From: Halobacteriovorax sp. DA5
Lineage (GTDB): Bacteria; Bdellovibrionota; Bacteriovoracia; Bacteriovoracales; Bacteriovoracaceae
Assembly: GCF_002903145.1 (NCBI RefSeq)
Contig: NZ_PPDJ01000004.1
Location: forward strand, 1 to 64,000
Reading direction: 5' to 3'
Length of the DNA stretch: 64,000 nucleotides
The notes beneath the pieces are model-generated. The model was not told the DNA's origin. It saw only the letters and a program-made list of their open reading frames with translations, and searched no databases. Position 1 is the first letter of the stretch; each line of letters begins with the position of its first letter. Both the position numbers and the translations under genes were made by a program. Of the stretch, positions 1 to 8,901 are shown piece after piece.

Positions 1-143
1 TCCACCATTAAGGGAGTAGAACCTCGATTAGATTCAAACTTGAAGACATCACGCCATTTATTATTATGATCTACAAGACGAACTTTGTTATCCCTTTCCA
101 GGCCCAGGCCGTGCTCTTCAAAAACGGTAAAAACTTTTTGCAT
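1..143 (-). CDS. 5' part of an unidentified gene, cut by the window edge
   Basis: An ATG at 143 (minus strand) opens a frame that stays open for 47 codons to the window edge. The N-terminus begins MQKVFTVFEEHGLGL and is mixed charged/hydrophobic, with no signal peptide. I do not recognise the family. The gene is separated from the upstream tRNA-Phe by a hairpin terminator, so it needs its own promoter; TTGCCT-N16-TACTAA just upstream of the start is a weak candidate. The ribosome-binding site is weak (TAAG). Confidence 0.45.
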   Translation of the reverse strand, partial: MQKVFTVFEEHGLGLERDNKVRLVDHNNKWRDVFKFESNRGSTPLMV

Positions 144-180
144 GAACTTATTTTAGTACGATAAGGTGAAAAATAGGCAA

Positions 181-212
181 AAAAAAAGCTACTTCAAAGA
201 AGTAGCTTTTTT
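181..212 (-). terminator. bidirectional terminator after tRNA-Phe
   Basis: A perfect 9-bp stem (AGCTACTTC / GAAGTAGCT, 187-195 with 199-207) with a 3-nt loop is flanked by an A-run on the left and a T-run on the right. It can therefore terminate on either strand. On the minus strand it directly follows tRNA-Phe. Confidence 0.85.
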
Positions 213-213
213 A

Positions 214-289
214 TGGTGCCCCGACGCGGATTCGAACCACGGACACAAGGATTTTCAGTCCTTTGCTCTACCAACTGAGCTATCAGGGC
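214..289 (-). tRNA. tRNA-Phe (GAA)
   Basis: The complement folds as a 76-nt cloverleaf. The acceptor stem is GCCCTGA with TCGGGGC, the D-arm contains AGCTCAGTTGGTAGAGC, the anticodon loop is CTGAAAA with anticodon GAA, and the T-arm contains GGTTCGAATCC. The 3' CCA is encoded at 214-216. Confidence 0.97.
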
Positions 290-388
290 ATAAATGATTT
301 GGTTCCATTAAATTAATGGTTTATGTTTCTTTCGTCAATAGAAAATTAAAAAGTTTTTTAATTTTAATTTGAGATATCTTTAATTATT

Positions 389-1180
389 ATGTTTGCTATG
401 AATGAAAAGTTTTTAAGCATCGATAAAATTATTTTAACTCAAGGATCAACAACGGTTAATGCCCTCCTCTTTAGACCTCCTAGTCAGAAGCTAAAAGATA
501 CGGGATACGCCATTTTTACTCATGGTTACACATCTCACAAGATCAGTATTTTCTCATGGGCACAAAAGCTTTGTGATGACGGAATCCCAACAGTAATCTT
601 TGACCAACCAGGTCATTTTACTGGCTCATTTCATGACGTGGCATCTTTTGAGGACTTCAAAAATGACGCGCCGATGTTATTTATCCATGCACTAAATAAA
701 TTAAAAGAAGCTTACCCTTCTCAACAAAATAAACTTCTCATTGGAGGTCACTCTCTAGGTGCCCTGACTTCAATTCTTGCAGTTCAAAATAACTACTTTG
801 AAGGCTTTGACGTACACCACTGTGGCGTTGGCTTTGGTGTCCCACCAGAAGGTGTCACACACGTTTTTGATACGCCATTTTACCAAGCGACAGTTAAAGC
901 ACGAGCGGAACTTGTCTCAAAACACTTAGCACCAGAAATCATGTTTCCTTGGATCAAAGATCAAAAGTTTCACCTAACTCTAACAGGACACAAAGTGCAT
1001 CTGATCTCAGGGGAAGATGATGTGGTTGTTGGAAAAGAAGGAATGGAAAACTTTGCAAAGATTTTAGAGAACCTTGGCAATACTGTGACAATGGAGAAGC
1101 CAGGTAAGCTTGGCCACCACCTTCCAGATATGGCCGGAAGTTTTATCAAGAAGCATGCAAAGAGGATTGGGCTACTTTAG
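389..1180 (+). CDS. alpha/beta hydrolase
   Basis: A 263-residue predicted cytoplasmic alpha/beta-hydrolase, probably an esterase or lipase-like enzyme of unknown substrate. The nucleophile elbow GGHSLG puts the catalytic Ser at 122. HG in FTHGYTSHK (around 45-50) is a plausible oxyanion-hole segment. LISGEDDVVVG and KLGHHLPDM near the C-terminus fit the acid and His positions. ATG 389 lacks a clear Shine-Dalgarno sequence, and ATG 398 (MNEKF) is an alternative start. The 3' end overlaps the convergent queG by 9 bp. Confidence 0.8.
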   Translation: MFAMNEKFLSIDKIILTQGSTTVNALLFRPPSQKLKDTGYAIFTHGYTSHKISIFSWAQKLCDDGIPTVIFDQPGHFTGSFHDVASFEDFKNDAPMLFIHALNKLKEAYPSQQNKLLIGGHSLGALTSILAVQNNYFEGFDVHHCGVGFGVPPEGVTHVFDTPFYQATVKARAELVSKHLAPEIMFPWIKDQKFHLTLTGHKVHLISGEDDVVVGKEGMENFAKILENLGNTVTMEKPGKLGHHLPDMAGSFIKKHAKRIGLL

Positions 1181-2170
1181 CTTCAAATAAAGCCTTAGGT
1201 TCTTAAGCATTCCCACTCTTCCAGTACGTTCAAGTGGAGTACCTTTGAAGATACGACGGTATTCACGATTACTCATTTCTTCCAGATCGCAGAAGATATC
1301 TTCTAGGGGTCTCATTAAAAAGAAGTCGATGAATTGTTTCCCATTTTCTTTGAAGGCAGTTGAGTCGGCCTCAAGCTTTCTTTCCAGTCGCCTATTCCAT
1401 GGACATACATCCTGACAAATATCACAACCGAAGATTTCACCATTTGCATTTTCGATCCCACTTGGAGGAAAGACTTCTTTAAAATGTTCAATAGTGAAAG
1501 TTGAAATACACTTATCAGCAATAATCGTTCTTTTATCGATATCAATTGCACCCGTTGGGCATGCATCACCACAACGCGTGCACTGGCCACAGTGATCTGT
1601 TTCAAACTTCTCACTAGGTGCTTCTACTTCCTTATTTAAAAGAAGTGAGCCAATGATAAAGTAGCTTCCAATGTGGCGATTGATTAGCATAGAATTCTTT
1701 CCGTACCAACCTAGCCCTGACTGATAGGCAAAGTCGCGCTCTAGAATTGGTTGGGTATCAAGAGAGAACTTAAAATCTAGCTCAGGATCTAGCTTCTGCA
1801 GCTCTTCTCCAATTGCTTGAAGCTTATCTCTCACTTCATAGTGATAATCGCGCCCCTTGAAGCCCACTACATAATTAGCTATTTTAAGCCCATTGCTCTC
1901 ACCACTCTCATAAAATTTCTTTGCACTACGAGCTATATGAGAATAATCAAAAGCGATAACTAGTGTTGACTTAATATCAGGGTAATAATTTTTAAGATCT
2001 TCTCTTTTGATAGCGCGTTCATCGGCGAGGTAGCCAAGAGCGCCATGAAGTCCATCTTTAATCCAAGCTTTGAAACGTTCTAATGATTTAGGTTTAGATT
2101 CAGTGACGACACCCCAAACTTCAAGATCTAGAGTTCTTAAAATATTTTGAATGTCGTCTTTTTTGATCAT
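1172..2170 (-). CDS. queG: epoxyqueuosine reductase QueG
   Basis: QueG is the cobalamin- and Fe-S-dependent enzyme that reduces epoxyqueuosine to queuosine in tRNA, the last step of the pathway. The 332-residue protein has the hallmark double [4Fe-4S] segment: C194, C197, C200 and C204 in HCGQCTRCGDACP, then C221 and C249/C252/C256 in CDICQDVCPWNR. Its start codon overlaps the stop of the upstream pyruvate kinase gene (ATGA), so the two are translationally coupled. Another queuosine gene, queC, lies about 16 kb away at 18.4 kb. QueG normally stands alone or with unrelated genes, so coupling to pyk is notable. Confidence 0.93.
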   Translation of the reverse strand: MIKKDDIQNILRTLDLEVWGVVTESKPKSLERFKAWIKDGLHGALGYLADERAIKREDLKNYYPDIKSTLVIAFDYSHIARSAKKFYESGESNGLKIANYVVGFKGRDYHYEVRDKLQAIGEELQKLDPELDFKFSLDTQPILERDFAYQSGLGWYGKNSMLINRHIGSYFIIGSLLLNKEVEAPSEKFETDHCGQCTRCGDACPTGAIDIDKRTIIADKCISTFTIEHFKEVFPPSGIENANGEIFGCDICQDVCPWNRRLERKLEADSTAFKENGKQFIDFFLMRPLEDIFCDLEEMSNREYRRIFKGTPLERTGRVGMLKNLRLYLKLK

Positions 2171-3858
2171 GACTTGTCGATAATCTCAATTGCACCGGTT
2201 GGACAGACTCGAATACATTCGTAATCAAGCGTACAGTGTCCAATTTGATCCTTATTAAGCTTTGTCAGTTTTGTCTTCTTATCTGCAACCCAAATCTCAT
2301 GAGGGCAAATTGAAACACAGTTCTGACAAGTAGAGCAGATATTATGATCTAGCAGGATTCTTTTTTTTTTATCTTCTGCAACTTCAAAAGTATCTTTATT
2401 AGCATCTTCGTGAGGAGCTTCTTTGATAATCTCAACCTTAACAGAGTTAGAATATCCTTTCGAGAATATCTTCCCATCACCTAGCGTCACAACAACTTTG
2501 TCACCATTATAAAGACCCATTCTCTCTTTTGCCTGGTTAACAACATACTTAACGTATGAGCCAGTATCTTGTACCTCTTCATCAACAAGATATGGGTAAA
2601 CTCCCCAGTATAAGCAAATGCGTCTTGCTGTACGAAGGTTATGAGTTACACCAGCAACAGGAGTTTGCGGCCTAAACATCGAAACCTTACGACAAGAATT
2701 TCCACCTTCTGTTACGGCCAGAATTCTCTTTGCTTCAACTTTTTCTGCAATCATTGAAGCGGCAACCATTACAGATGAGTTCACTGAAGACAAGTCAATA
2801 TTTCTTAACAGCGGACGCTCTTTAGGAGTCTTCTCCGCTTCAAAAATAATATCATTCATCATCTGCACGGCTTCAACAGGATACATCCCCGATGCAGATT
2901 CTCCAGATAGCATTACAGCATCAGTTCCATCCCAGATAGCGTTTGCAACATCACTTGCCTCTGCTCTTGTCGGAGTTGGAGCATCAGTCATACTCTCAAG
3001 CATCTGTGTTGCAGTAATAACTGGAATCATGCGGTCATTACATTTTTGAATGAGCTCTTTTTGGATTGAAGGAACTAAATGGTTTCCAACTTCAACACCC
3101 ATATCTCCACGAGCTACCATAATAACATCAGTAACATCTAGGATTTCTTCAATATTATCTAATGCTTGAGGTTTTTCGATCTTAGAAATAATTGGCACTC
3201 TAACTTTTAATTTATGAAGTAAGGCCTTTACCGTCATAATATCTTCTTTCTTACGTACAAAAGATAGAGCGATATAATCAATATTATGTTTTAGAGCAAA
3301 CATTAAGTCTGCTTCATCTTTGTCAGTAAATGCAGGAGCAGATACTTCACAATCAGGAAGATTAATCCCTTTATTAGACTTTAGCTCTCCCCCAACGATA
3401 ACTTCAATTTTATAAACATCACGATCTCGTGTTATCGCTTTCGCAATTAGCTTTCCATCATCAAATAGAATTCTTGCACCATCGTGACAATCATCAACAA
3501 GTTTTTCATAGATAGTAGGGATATAGCAGTCTTTATATTCAGGATAGTCCGCTTGTTTAGAAGATGGTCCAATAACCCAAGTTTCACCGTTTTTAAGTTG
3601 TAATCCATTAGGTAGTTTATCTGTACGAATCTTTGGACCTTGAAGGTCAATAAGAACAGCTACTTCTCTTCCAATATTTTTTGAAGCCTGACGAATATTT
3701 GAAATAAGCTGGGCATGAGCTTCATGAGTACCGTGACTCATATTTACTCTTGTTACATTTACTCCTGCAATGATTAATTTCTCAATCATTTCTACAGTAT
3801 TTGATGACGGCCCTAATGTCGCAACAATTTTAGCACGACGGACTTTGCCCATTCCCAT
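2167..3858 (-). CDS. pyk: pyruvate kinase fused to a C-terminal 2x[4Fe-4S] ferredoxin domain
   Basis: Residues 1-477 form a complete pyruvate kinase (PEP + ADP to pyruvate + ATP). Visible motifs are KIVATLGPSS, RVNMSHG, catalytic Lys226 and metal ligand Glu228 in ISKIEKP, ARGDMGVEV, ITATQMLESM and PTRAEASDVANAIWDGTDA. A charged linker (478-500) follows, then a bacterial-type ferredoxin domain (501-563). Motif one is complete (C508, C511, C514, C518). Motif two has Asp545 where the second Cys is expected (C542, D545, C548, C552). Ordinary pyruvate kinases are about 470-480 residues long. The start follows GGGAGAGAT. The stop overlaps the queG start. No stop or frameshift separates the two domains, so this looks like a true fusion. 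A redox-sensing or electron-carrying role is inference. Confidence 0.93.
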   Translation of the reverse strand: MGMGKVRRAKIVATLGPSSNTVEMIEKLIIAGVNVTRVNMSHGTHEAHAQLISNIRQASKNIGREVAVLIDLQGPKIRTDKLPNGLQLKNGETWVIGPSSKQADYPEYKDCYIPTIYEKLVDDCHDGARILFDDGKLIAKAITRDRDVYKIEVIVGGELKSNKGINLPDCEVSAPAFTDKDEADLMFALKHNIDYIALSFVRKKEDIMTVKALLHKLKVRVPIISKIEKPQALDNIEEILDVTDVIMVARGDMGVEVGNHLVPSIQKELIQKCNDRMIPVITATQMLESMTDAPTPTRAEASDVANAIWDGTDAVMLSGESASGMYPVEAVQMMNDIIFEAEKTPKERPLLRNIDLSSVNSSVMVAASMIAEKVEAKRILAVTEGGNSCRKVSMFRPQTPVAGVTHNLRTARRICLYWGVYPYLVDEEVQDTGSYVKYVVNQAKERMGLYNGDKVVVTLGDGKIFSKGYSNSVKVEIIKEAPHEDANKDTFEVAEDKKKRILLDHNICSTCQNCVSICPHEIWVADKKTKLTKLNKDQIGHCTLDYECIRVCPTGAIEIIDKS

Positions 3859-3901
3859 TATCTCTCCCTGAATTTTTATAAGCTTTTTCTTTTTTTAATA
3901 A

Positions 3902-5872
3902 TTAAGCTTTACGAGACTCTTGTTGATCCGTAAACATACCGCCACGAATTTCACTCGATCTCTCTTCTAAAGCTTCAGCATTTGCCGCACGAATTTCTTC
4001 CATACGGTTTTCATACTGATTAATTAGATTTGATCTTTCAAGTTTTGAGTTCTCATAAAGAGTATTGTATTGATTCTCAAGTTCAGTAACTTTGGAAACA
4101 TACTTTCTCTGTGACTCATCTCTTTCTCGAGCAATCATATCTTCATAATACTCTACCATTCTTTTAACTTGAATGTCTGCTCTTTGTTTAACCTGAGATA
4201 GCCTCTTATCGAACTCACCTCTCAAGTTAGCTAGGTTACTGTGATTTTCACGATCTTTCAATGCTATTGCATTTCTCGTTTCTTCTTTTAGTTGATTAGA
4301 CTCTAGACTTTGAGTTAATCGAATTCTTTCAATCTCTTTTGCATTTGCTTTCTTAAGTCTGTTTAACTTTGATTCATAAGAAGAGATTAACTTATCGTTT
4401 GTTTCTTCTAATTGTTCGATCTTCTGTGTTAGTGACTTAGCAAGCTTATCCTTACTTTCAATAAAGTGTTCTTTTGCTTCTTGCATCTCTTGAGAATGCT
4501 TCATATGAGTATCTTGAATAAATTTCTTTGATTCATCCGCAAAGTCTGCCTGCATCTGAGAAACAGCTTCCGTATTTCGATCACTCATTTTTTGAACTGT
4601 CTCGCCAAACTGTGCTCTTTGTCTTTCAAGAATTTTCTTTGATTGCTCTTTATCATTATAAGCTTCTAGCTCTTTTTCTTTTACTTGGCGCTTGAAGTTA
4701 CCTTGTAGCTCTTCAACATCTTTATTAAGCTCAATATTAATATCACTTAGAGTATCACTCTTAAACTTGGCCATATCTTTTTCAAGATCAGCAATATACT
4801 CAGATGATTTTTGTTTTTGAGAACGAAGTGCTTCTTTTGTTGATTGTGAGCGACGTCTTTCTTGGATATCAGCATTAAAGCGATCCGTATCAATTTGATC
4901 ACGAATATTTTTAATACGTGTCTCATATCCCCTTTCCGTTTGCTCTAACTTATCGTTGAAGACATCTTCACGACTTCCACCAGATAACTTCTGATTCATC
5001 TCTCGTCTTGCTCGATATAATTCCTTCGCATGACGATTCTCAAGATCCTTTGCATTTTGCGAAGAATCTCTTTGCTCCACCTGTCTTTTTCTTGAGTTTC
5101 GATCATTGATTTCTTCAATAGAACTCTTGAAACTTTTTTGGTTTTCAGCAAGTTGCTTATCTTTTTGAGCAGTCATATCTGAAATGCGCTGCTCTTGATA
5201 GTCTTTAAGAGACTCTTCTCGACCCTTATGATTCTTTCTTAAGCTATCAACATCATCATTAAATCTTTCATAAAGACGTGCGCGTTTCTCACCACTTTCT
5301 TTTAATTGATCCCTGATTTCATTTTCATAATTTGATATCAACTGACGGCGATCTTGTTTTGTTTCTAACTCATGATCGTGTGCCGTATCACGAGCGTCAC
5401 GGTAAACCTTATCAATTGTCTCATTGAAGTGGTCATTCATCTTGCCCATAGTTGAATCGAATCTTCTTTGTTGTGATGAGAGACGATGATCCATATTCGA
5501 ATTTTCGGCCAATGTTTTTGACTCATAGGCTTCGCGAATATTTTTAAAACGTGTATCGAATTGATCCTTACTATCCTTACGATCGCGTTCGAACTCACGC
5601 TTATTTCCATCTAACTTACTTAGATAATTTTTTTGTTGTTCTTCAATTTTTCTTTTTGTATCTTCCGTGGCCGTTTCTCTGAATCGATCTTGCCTTTCTT
5701 CAACTTTATTAAGTGAGTTATCATAGGCTTGACGCTGCTTATTTAAGCGATATTCTTGAGTGTCTTTTAACTCACCTACTTCACGTTTATAATTCTTTCT
5801 CTGCTCATCAATTGTCTGCTGAAAGTTCTCGCGGTGTTGTGAAAGTCTCTTTGAATAATCTCTAACGTCCAT
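3902..5872 (-). CDS. large all-helical coiled-coil protein, unknown function
   Basis: A 656-residue protein composed almost wholly of charged heptad-like sequence rich in Glu, Lys, Arg, Gln and Asp. It has almost no Pro and no signal peptide or membrane segment. The N-terminus is MDVRDYSKRLSQHREN; only the last ~15 residues (GGMFTDQQESRKA) look non-helical. This is the composition of a cytoplasmic filament- or scaffold-type coiled coil; I recognise no family domain. It lies 43 bp upstream of pyk on the same strand and is preceded by the terminator of the next gene, so it probably starts a transcription unit that may continue into pyk-queG. Confidence 0.85.
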   Translation of the reverse strand: MDVRDYSKRLSQHRENFQQTIDEQRKNYKREVGELKDTQEYRLNKQRQAYDNSLNKVEERQDRFRETATEDTKRKIEEQQKNYLSKLDGNKREFERDRKDSKDQFDTRFKNIREAYESKTLAENSNMDHRLSSQQRRFDSTMGKMNDHFNETIDKVYRDARDTAHDHELETKQDRRQLISNYENEIRDQLKESGEKRARLYERFNDDVDSLRKNHKGREESLKDYQEQRISDMTAQKDKQLAENQKSFKSSIEEINDRNSRKRQVEQRDSSQNAKDLENRHAKELYRARREMNQKLSGGSREDVFNDKLEQTERGYETRIKNIRDQIDTDRFNADIQERRRSQSTKEALRSQKQKSSEYIADLEKDMAKFKSDTLSDINIELNKDVEELQGNFKRQVKEKELEAYNDKEQSKKILERQRAQFGETVQKMSDRNTEAVSQMQADFADESKKFIQDTHMKHSQEMQEAKEHFIESKDKLAKSLTQKIEQLEETNDKLISSYESKLNRLKKANAKEIERIRLTQSLESNQLKEETRNAIALKDRENHSNLANLRGEFDKRLSQVKQRADIQVKRMVEYYEDMIARERDESQRKYVSKVTELENQYNTLYENSKLERSNLINQYENRMEEIRAANAEALEERSSEIRGGMFTDQQESRKA

Positions 5873-5937
5873 ATTTTTTCCGATTTAGATGCAATAAGAT
5901 ATTATATACCCCCTCTATTCTATCAATTATGCACAAT

Positions 5938-5967
5938 ATAAAAAGGCCGGGAATAAATGCCCCGGCC
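5938..5967 (-). terminator. rho-independent terminator of the DsbA-like gene
   Basis: A perfect 7-bp stem GGCCGGG / CCCGGCC (5945-5951 with 5961-5967) is followed on the minus strand by TTTTTATA. It sits just after the stop of the 6015-7061 gene. Confidence 0.85.
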
Positions 5968-6014
5968 TCTTAATTATCTGTCTTTCCGACTATTTTTATA
6001 ATGTATTATGCGAA

Positions 6015-7061
6015 TTATTTACCTAATTCTGAATCAATAAGCTCTTTAAATACTTCAAATGGTTGTGCACCATTAATTAGCATACCGTTCACATAAAAAG
6101 TTGGAGTTGATTGTACACCAACGTCAATCCCTTCTTTAACTGTAGCATCAACTTCTGCTTTCATACGTCCAGAATCAAGACACTCATCAAATTTCTTTTG
6201 ATCTAAACCAACTGTCTTTGCTTTAGACTTAAGTCCATCAACAGAAAGTCCTGACTGATCTGCAAACATTGAATCGTGTAGTTTCCAAAATTTATCACCA
6301 GCTTGCTCATTTGCACATAGTGCCGCTTCAGCAGCTTTGGCCGCATCTTTATGAAAGCTTAATGGGAAGTTCTTGAATACAATTTTAACCTTATTACCAT
6401 AAGTCTTCTTGATCTGATTCATGATCTCAACACCCTTAGCACAGTAAGGACACTGGAAATCCGAATATTCAGTAATAACTACGGCCGCATCCTTTCCACC
6501 AAACATTGGCTCTTTTCCTGTCACAGGAATTTCAAAACGTGGTCTTTTAGGTCTTTCTAAGTAAATTTCAACTGGGCTATTCTTCGTTTTCTTAGTTAAG
6601 TATGCTTCGATAGCTTCACGCTTTTTCGAGTTTCTTAAGAAGTCTACAATTCTAGCTTTTAACTGAGGATTTACATCAGGAATATTTCTTTCTTTTGCAA
6701 ACTCGTTAATTTCTTTATCAGATACTTTTACGTCCTTAGCAATAACAACATCAATGAATTGCTCCATTGTCATTGAACTTCTTGCAGGGTCTTCATTTTT
6801 AAAATTCTCTAAAAGATAGGCCTTAACTTTACCTAGTTTTAGTTCATATACTTTTAATTGGGCTTCATATAACTCTGCTTCTGAGCCTTTAAAAAGCTCA
6901 TCATGACTAACTTCTTTGCCATTGAACTTAATCACTGCAGTGGCATTTGGTGCCTTTTTAAATAAGAAATTTGGTTTTGAATTTACTTCGCTCGTACATG
7001 CAACTAGTCCAATTGCAGAAATAGCAACTAGGCCAAGTGCTAGCTTGGATTTTTTAAACAT
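6015..7061 (-). CDS. DsbA-family thiol oxidoreductase lipoprotein
   Basis: A lipoprotein signal with lipobox LVAC (Cys22) anchors a two-part protein. Residues ~40-165 are helical and resemble the SurA-like helper region that precedes such domains. Residues ~175-348 form a DsbA-like thioredoxin fold with active site C204-P-Y-C207 in YSDFQCPYCAKG and a cis-Pro loop in GVQSTPTFYVNG. It is expected to act on cysteine pairs in envelope proteins, which fits the many Cys-containing exported proteins in this window. It has its own terminator downstream and lies 80 bp from the end of the ABC exporter genes on the same strand. Confidence 0.88.
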   Translation of the reverse strand: MFKKSKLALGLVAISAIGLVACTSEVNSKPNFLFKKAPNATAVIKFNGKEVSHDELFKGSEAELYEAQLKVYELKLGKVKAYLLENFKNEDPARSSMTMEQFIDVVIAKDVKVSDKEINEFAKERNIPDVNPQLKARIVDFLRNSKKREAIEAYLTKKTKNSPVEIYLERPKRPRFEIPVTGKEPMFGGKDAAVVITEYSDFQCPYCAKGVEIMNQIKKTYGNKVKIVFKNFPLSFHKDAAKAAEAALCANEQAGDKFWKLHDSMFADQSGLSVDGLKSKAKTVGLDQKKFDECLDSGRMKAEVDATVKEGIDVGVQSTPTFYVNGMLINGAQPFEVFKELIDSELGK

Positions 7062-7140
7062 AATGATCTCCTTACATCAATTTAAACTAATTATATGTAA
7101 AAAAGAGAAATAATGCATTAGTGTTCACGTCATTTTTTTG

Positions 7141-8901
7141 TCAATTCGATAATTGCTTCACAAAGAGATCATATTGCGGCGAACTATTTTTCAATTCTTC
7201 ATGCACACCTTTTGCAATAATTTTTCCACCTTCCATAACAAGAATCTGTTGGGCATCAAGTATTGTTTCAACTCGATGGGCCACGATAATTGTAACGGCC
7301 TGCTTTTGAACAAAGAGAATCATTTTACGTAGAGCTTCTTCAAGATCACTATCTAATGAAGAAGAAATTTCGTCGAATAGAACAATAGGCTTCTTTAAGT
7401 AACAAGAGCGAATCGCCGATATAAGCTGCTTTTGACCAAGTGAGATCTCATTTTGATCAAGGACTGTATCAGGCTTTATTCCCCATCTCGATAGATAAGA
7501 AATCTGTTCACAAACTTCACTCCAGAAAGCATCAAAACTTCCAAAACCTGCTTGCCCCATCGTAATATTAAATTCAACTGTTTCTGAAAAGATATGCGAA
7601 TCTTGCGAAACAATCCCAATCAATTCACGATACTCATTGAAGTCATCAATATAATCAAAATTATACTCTTTCTTAACTCCGCTATGATTTTCAACAAATA
7701 CCTTCCCTTCATCAGGAATAATATTAGCGGCCATGATATTTAAGAGAGTCGATTTTCCACTTCCAGATAATCCGACAATCCCAATAAGATCACCTTGGCG
7801 ACAATCAAAAGAGATATCTTCTAAAGTAAAGGGTGTTGAATTCTCACCTTTAGCAGGATACGTAAATTTTTGGATTTCAATATGCATCTTTTCAACATCA
7901 TACTGGCGTCTTTTTGTATTGATATCTGAAGACTTTTCCTTGTCTAAATCAACAAGAAATTCATTAATACGCCCTACTCCTGTTGCTGCTCTTTGAATAT
8001 TTGCAACTTTCGAAGAGACATCTTTAATAGGATTAATCGAGCGCTGAATTAAATCAATTAGAGCAAAGATCAATGCGACTTGAGTAATACCACTATTTGG
8101 GATGATAAAGATTGCACAAGCTAAGAAGACTGGAAAAAGAGACTCGGCAAATGAGTAGTACGATGCGTCCCAAACGTTTGAAGATAGGATCTTCTTAAGA
8201 AATTCATCAAAGACAAATAAGGACTTCTTCGATGTATACTGATCTGCAGGGTTGTAGTAATTCTCACGAACACCGCCAATAAGATCCGCAACAACACGGT
8301 AAAGTTTTGCACGTGAATTTCTCACGCTTAAGAAAACTGCACGCATATACTTAGAGCACCAAATTAAAATAAAGCAGGCTCCAAATTGGATTACTGCAAG
8401 ATACACTCCGGCAATTGCATTTAAACTTACAAAACTGATCAGAGAAGCAACAACGAAGAAGATATCAATGACAATTCCAAAAGTTCCAGAAGTAACAAGC
8501 TCCCTTAGGCTTTCCGTATCGCTCATAATACGCGCTAAGACCTCTCCTTGAGGGTAGCGATCATTGCGGTTTTCTTTCGATGTTTGAAGCTCAACACTTG
8601 AGAGCCACTTACCGTAACAATGAGTGCGGACGAATTGAACAAGGCCTACAACATAACGATTAATAATCAGGTTATAAACAGCACGGTTTAAGGCCGTTGC
8701 CAAAAAGATAAATGTCATAATTCCAAGAGTCTGACGATAAACCTCTTCGACTTCATAATTTGCAGTAAGTTTTGCGATTAATTGTGGTAGTGCTGCACCA
8801 AGAGCACTTGAGATAATAAGACATACAACCATGCTTAATAAATACTTACCACTTCCTTTATATACTAGGAATTTAGATGAGTTGTTTTCTAAAGTGCTCA
8901 T
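7141..8901 (-). CDS. ABC exporter half-transporter, subunit with the consensus Walker B
   Basis: A 586-residue type IV ABC exporter half: an N-terminal six-helix membrane domain (~20-310) and a C-terminal ATPase. Walker A is GLSGSGKST, Walker B is PIVLFDEISSSLD (catalytic Glu present), and the H-loop is VAHRVET. The signature is deviant (SLGQKQ rather than LSGGQ). The start at 8901 is chosen because AAGGAGGAATTT lies directly upstream; a longer frame to 8940 has no such site. The gene overlaps the end of the next ABC gene by 29 bp, so the two are co-translated and probably form a heterodimer. The substrate is unknown. Confidence 0.88.
   Translation of the reverse strand: MSTLENNSSKFLVYKGSGKYLLSMVVCLIISSALGAALPQLIAKLTANYEVEEVYRQTLGIMTFIFLATALNRAVYNLIINRYVVGLVQFVRTHCYGKWLSSVELQTSKENRNDRYPQGEVLARIMSDTESLRELVTSGTFGIVIDIFFVVASLISFVSLNAIAGVYLAVIQFGACFILIWCSKYMRAVFLSVRNSRAKLYRVVADLIGGVRENYYNPADQYTSKKSLFVFDEFLKKILSSNVWDASYYSFAESLFPVFLACAIFIIPNSGITQVALIFALIDLIQRSINPIKDVSSKVANIQRAATGVGRINEFLVDLDKEKSSDINTKRRQYDVEKMHIEIQKFTYPAKGENSTPFTLEDISFDCRQGDLIGIVGLSGSGKSTLLNIMAANIIPDEGKVFVENHSGVKKEYNFDYIDDFNEYRELIGIVSQDSHIFSETVEFNITMGQAGFGSFDAFWSEVCEQISYLSRWGIKPDTVLDQNEISLGQKQLISAIRSCYLKKPIVLFDEISSSLDSDLEEALRKMILFVQKQAVTIIVAHRVETILDAQQILVMEGGKIIAKGVHEELKNSSPQYDLFVKQLSN

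Noticed and set aside
3902..5872. CRISPR-like or tandem DNA repeat, suspected from the repetitive look
   Set aside because: The regularity is in amino-acid composition (heptads); no DNA unit repeats with fixed spacing. No CRISPR array was seen in the window.
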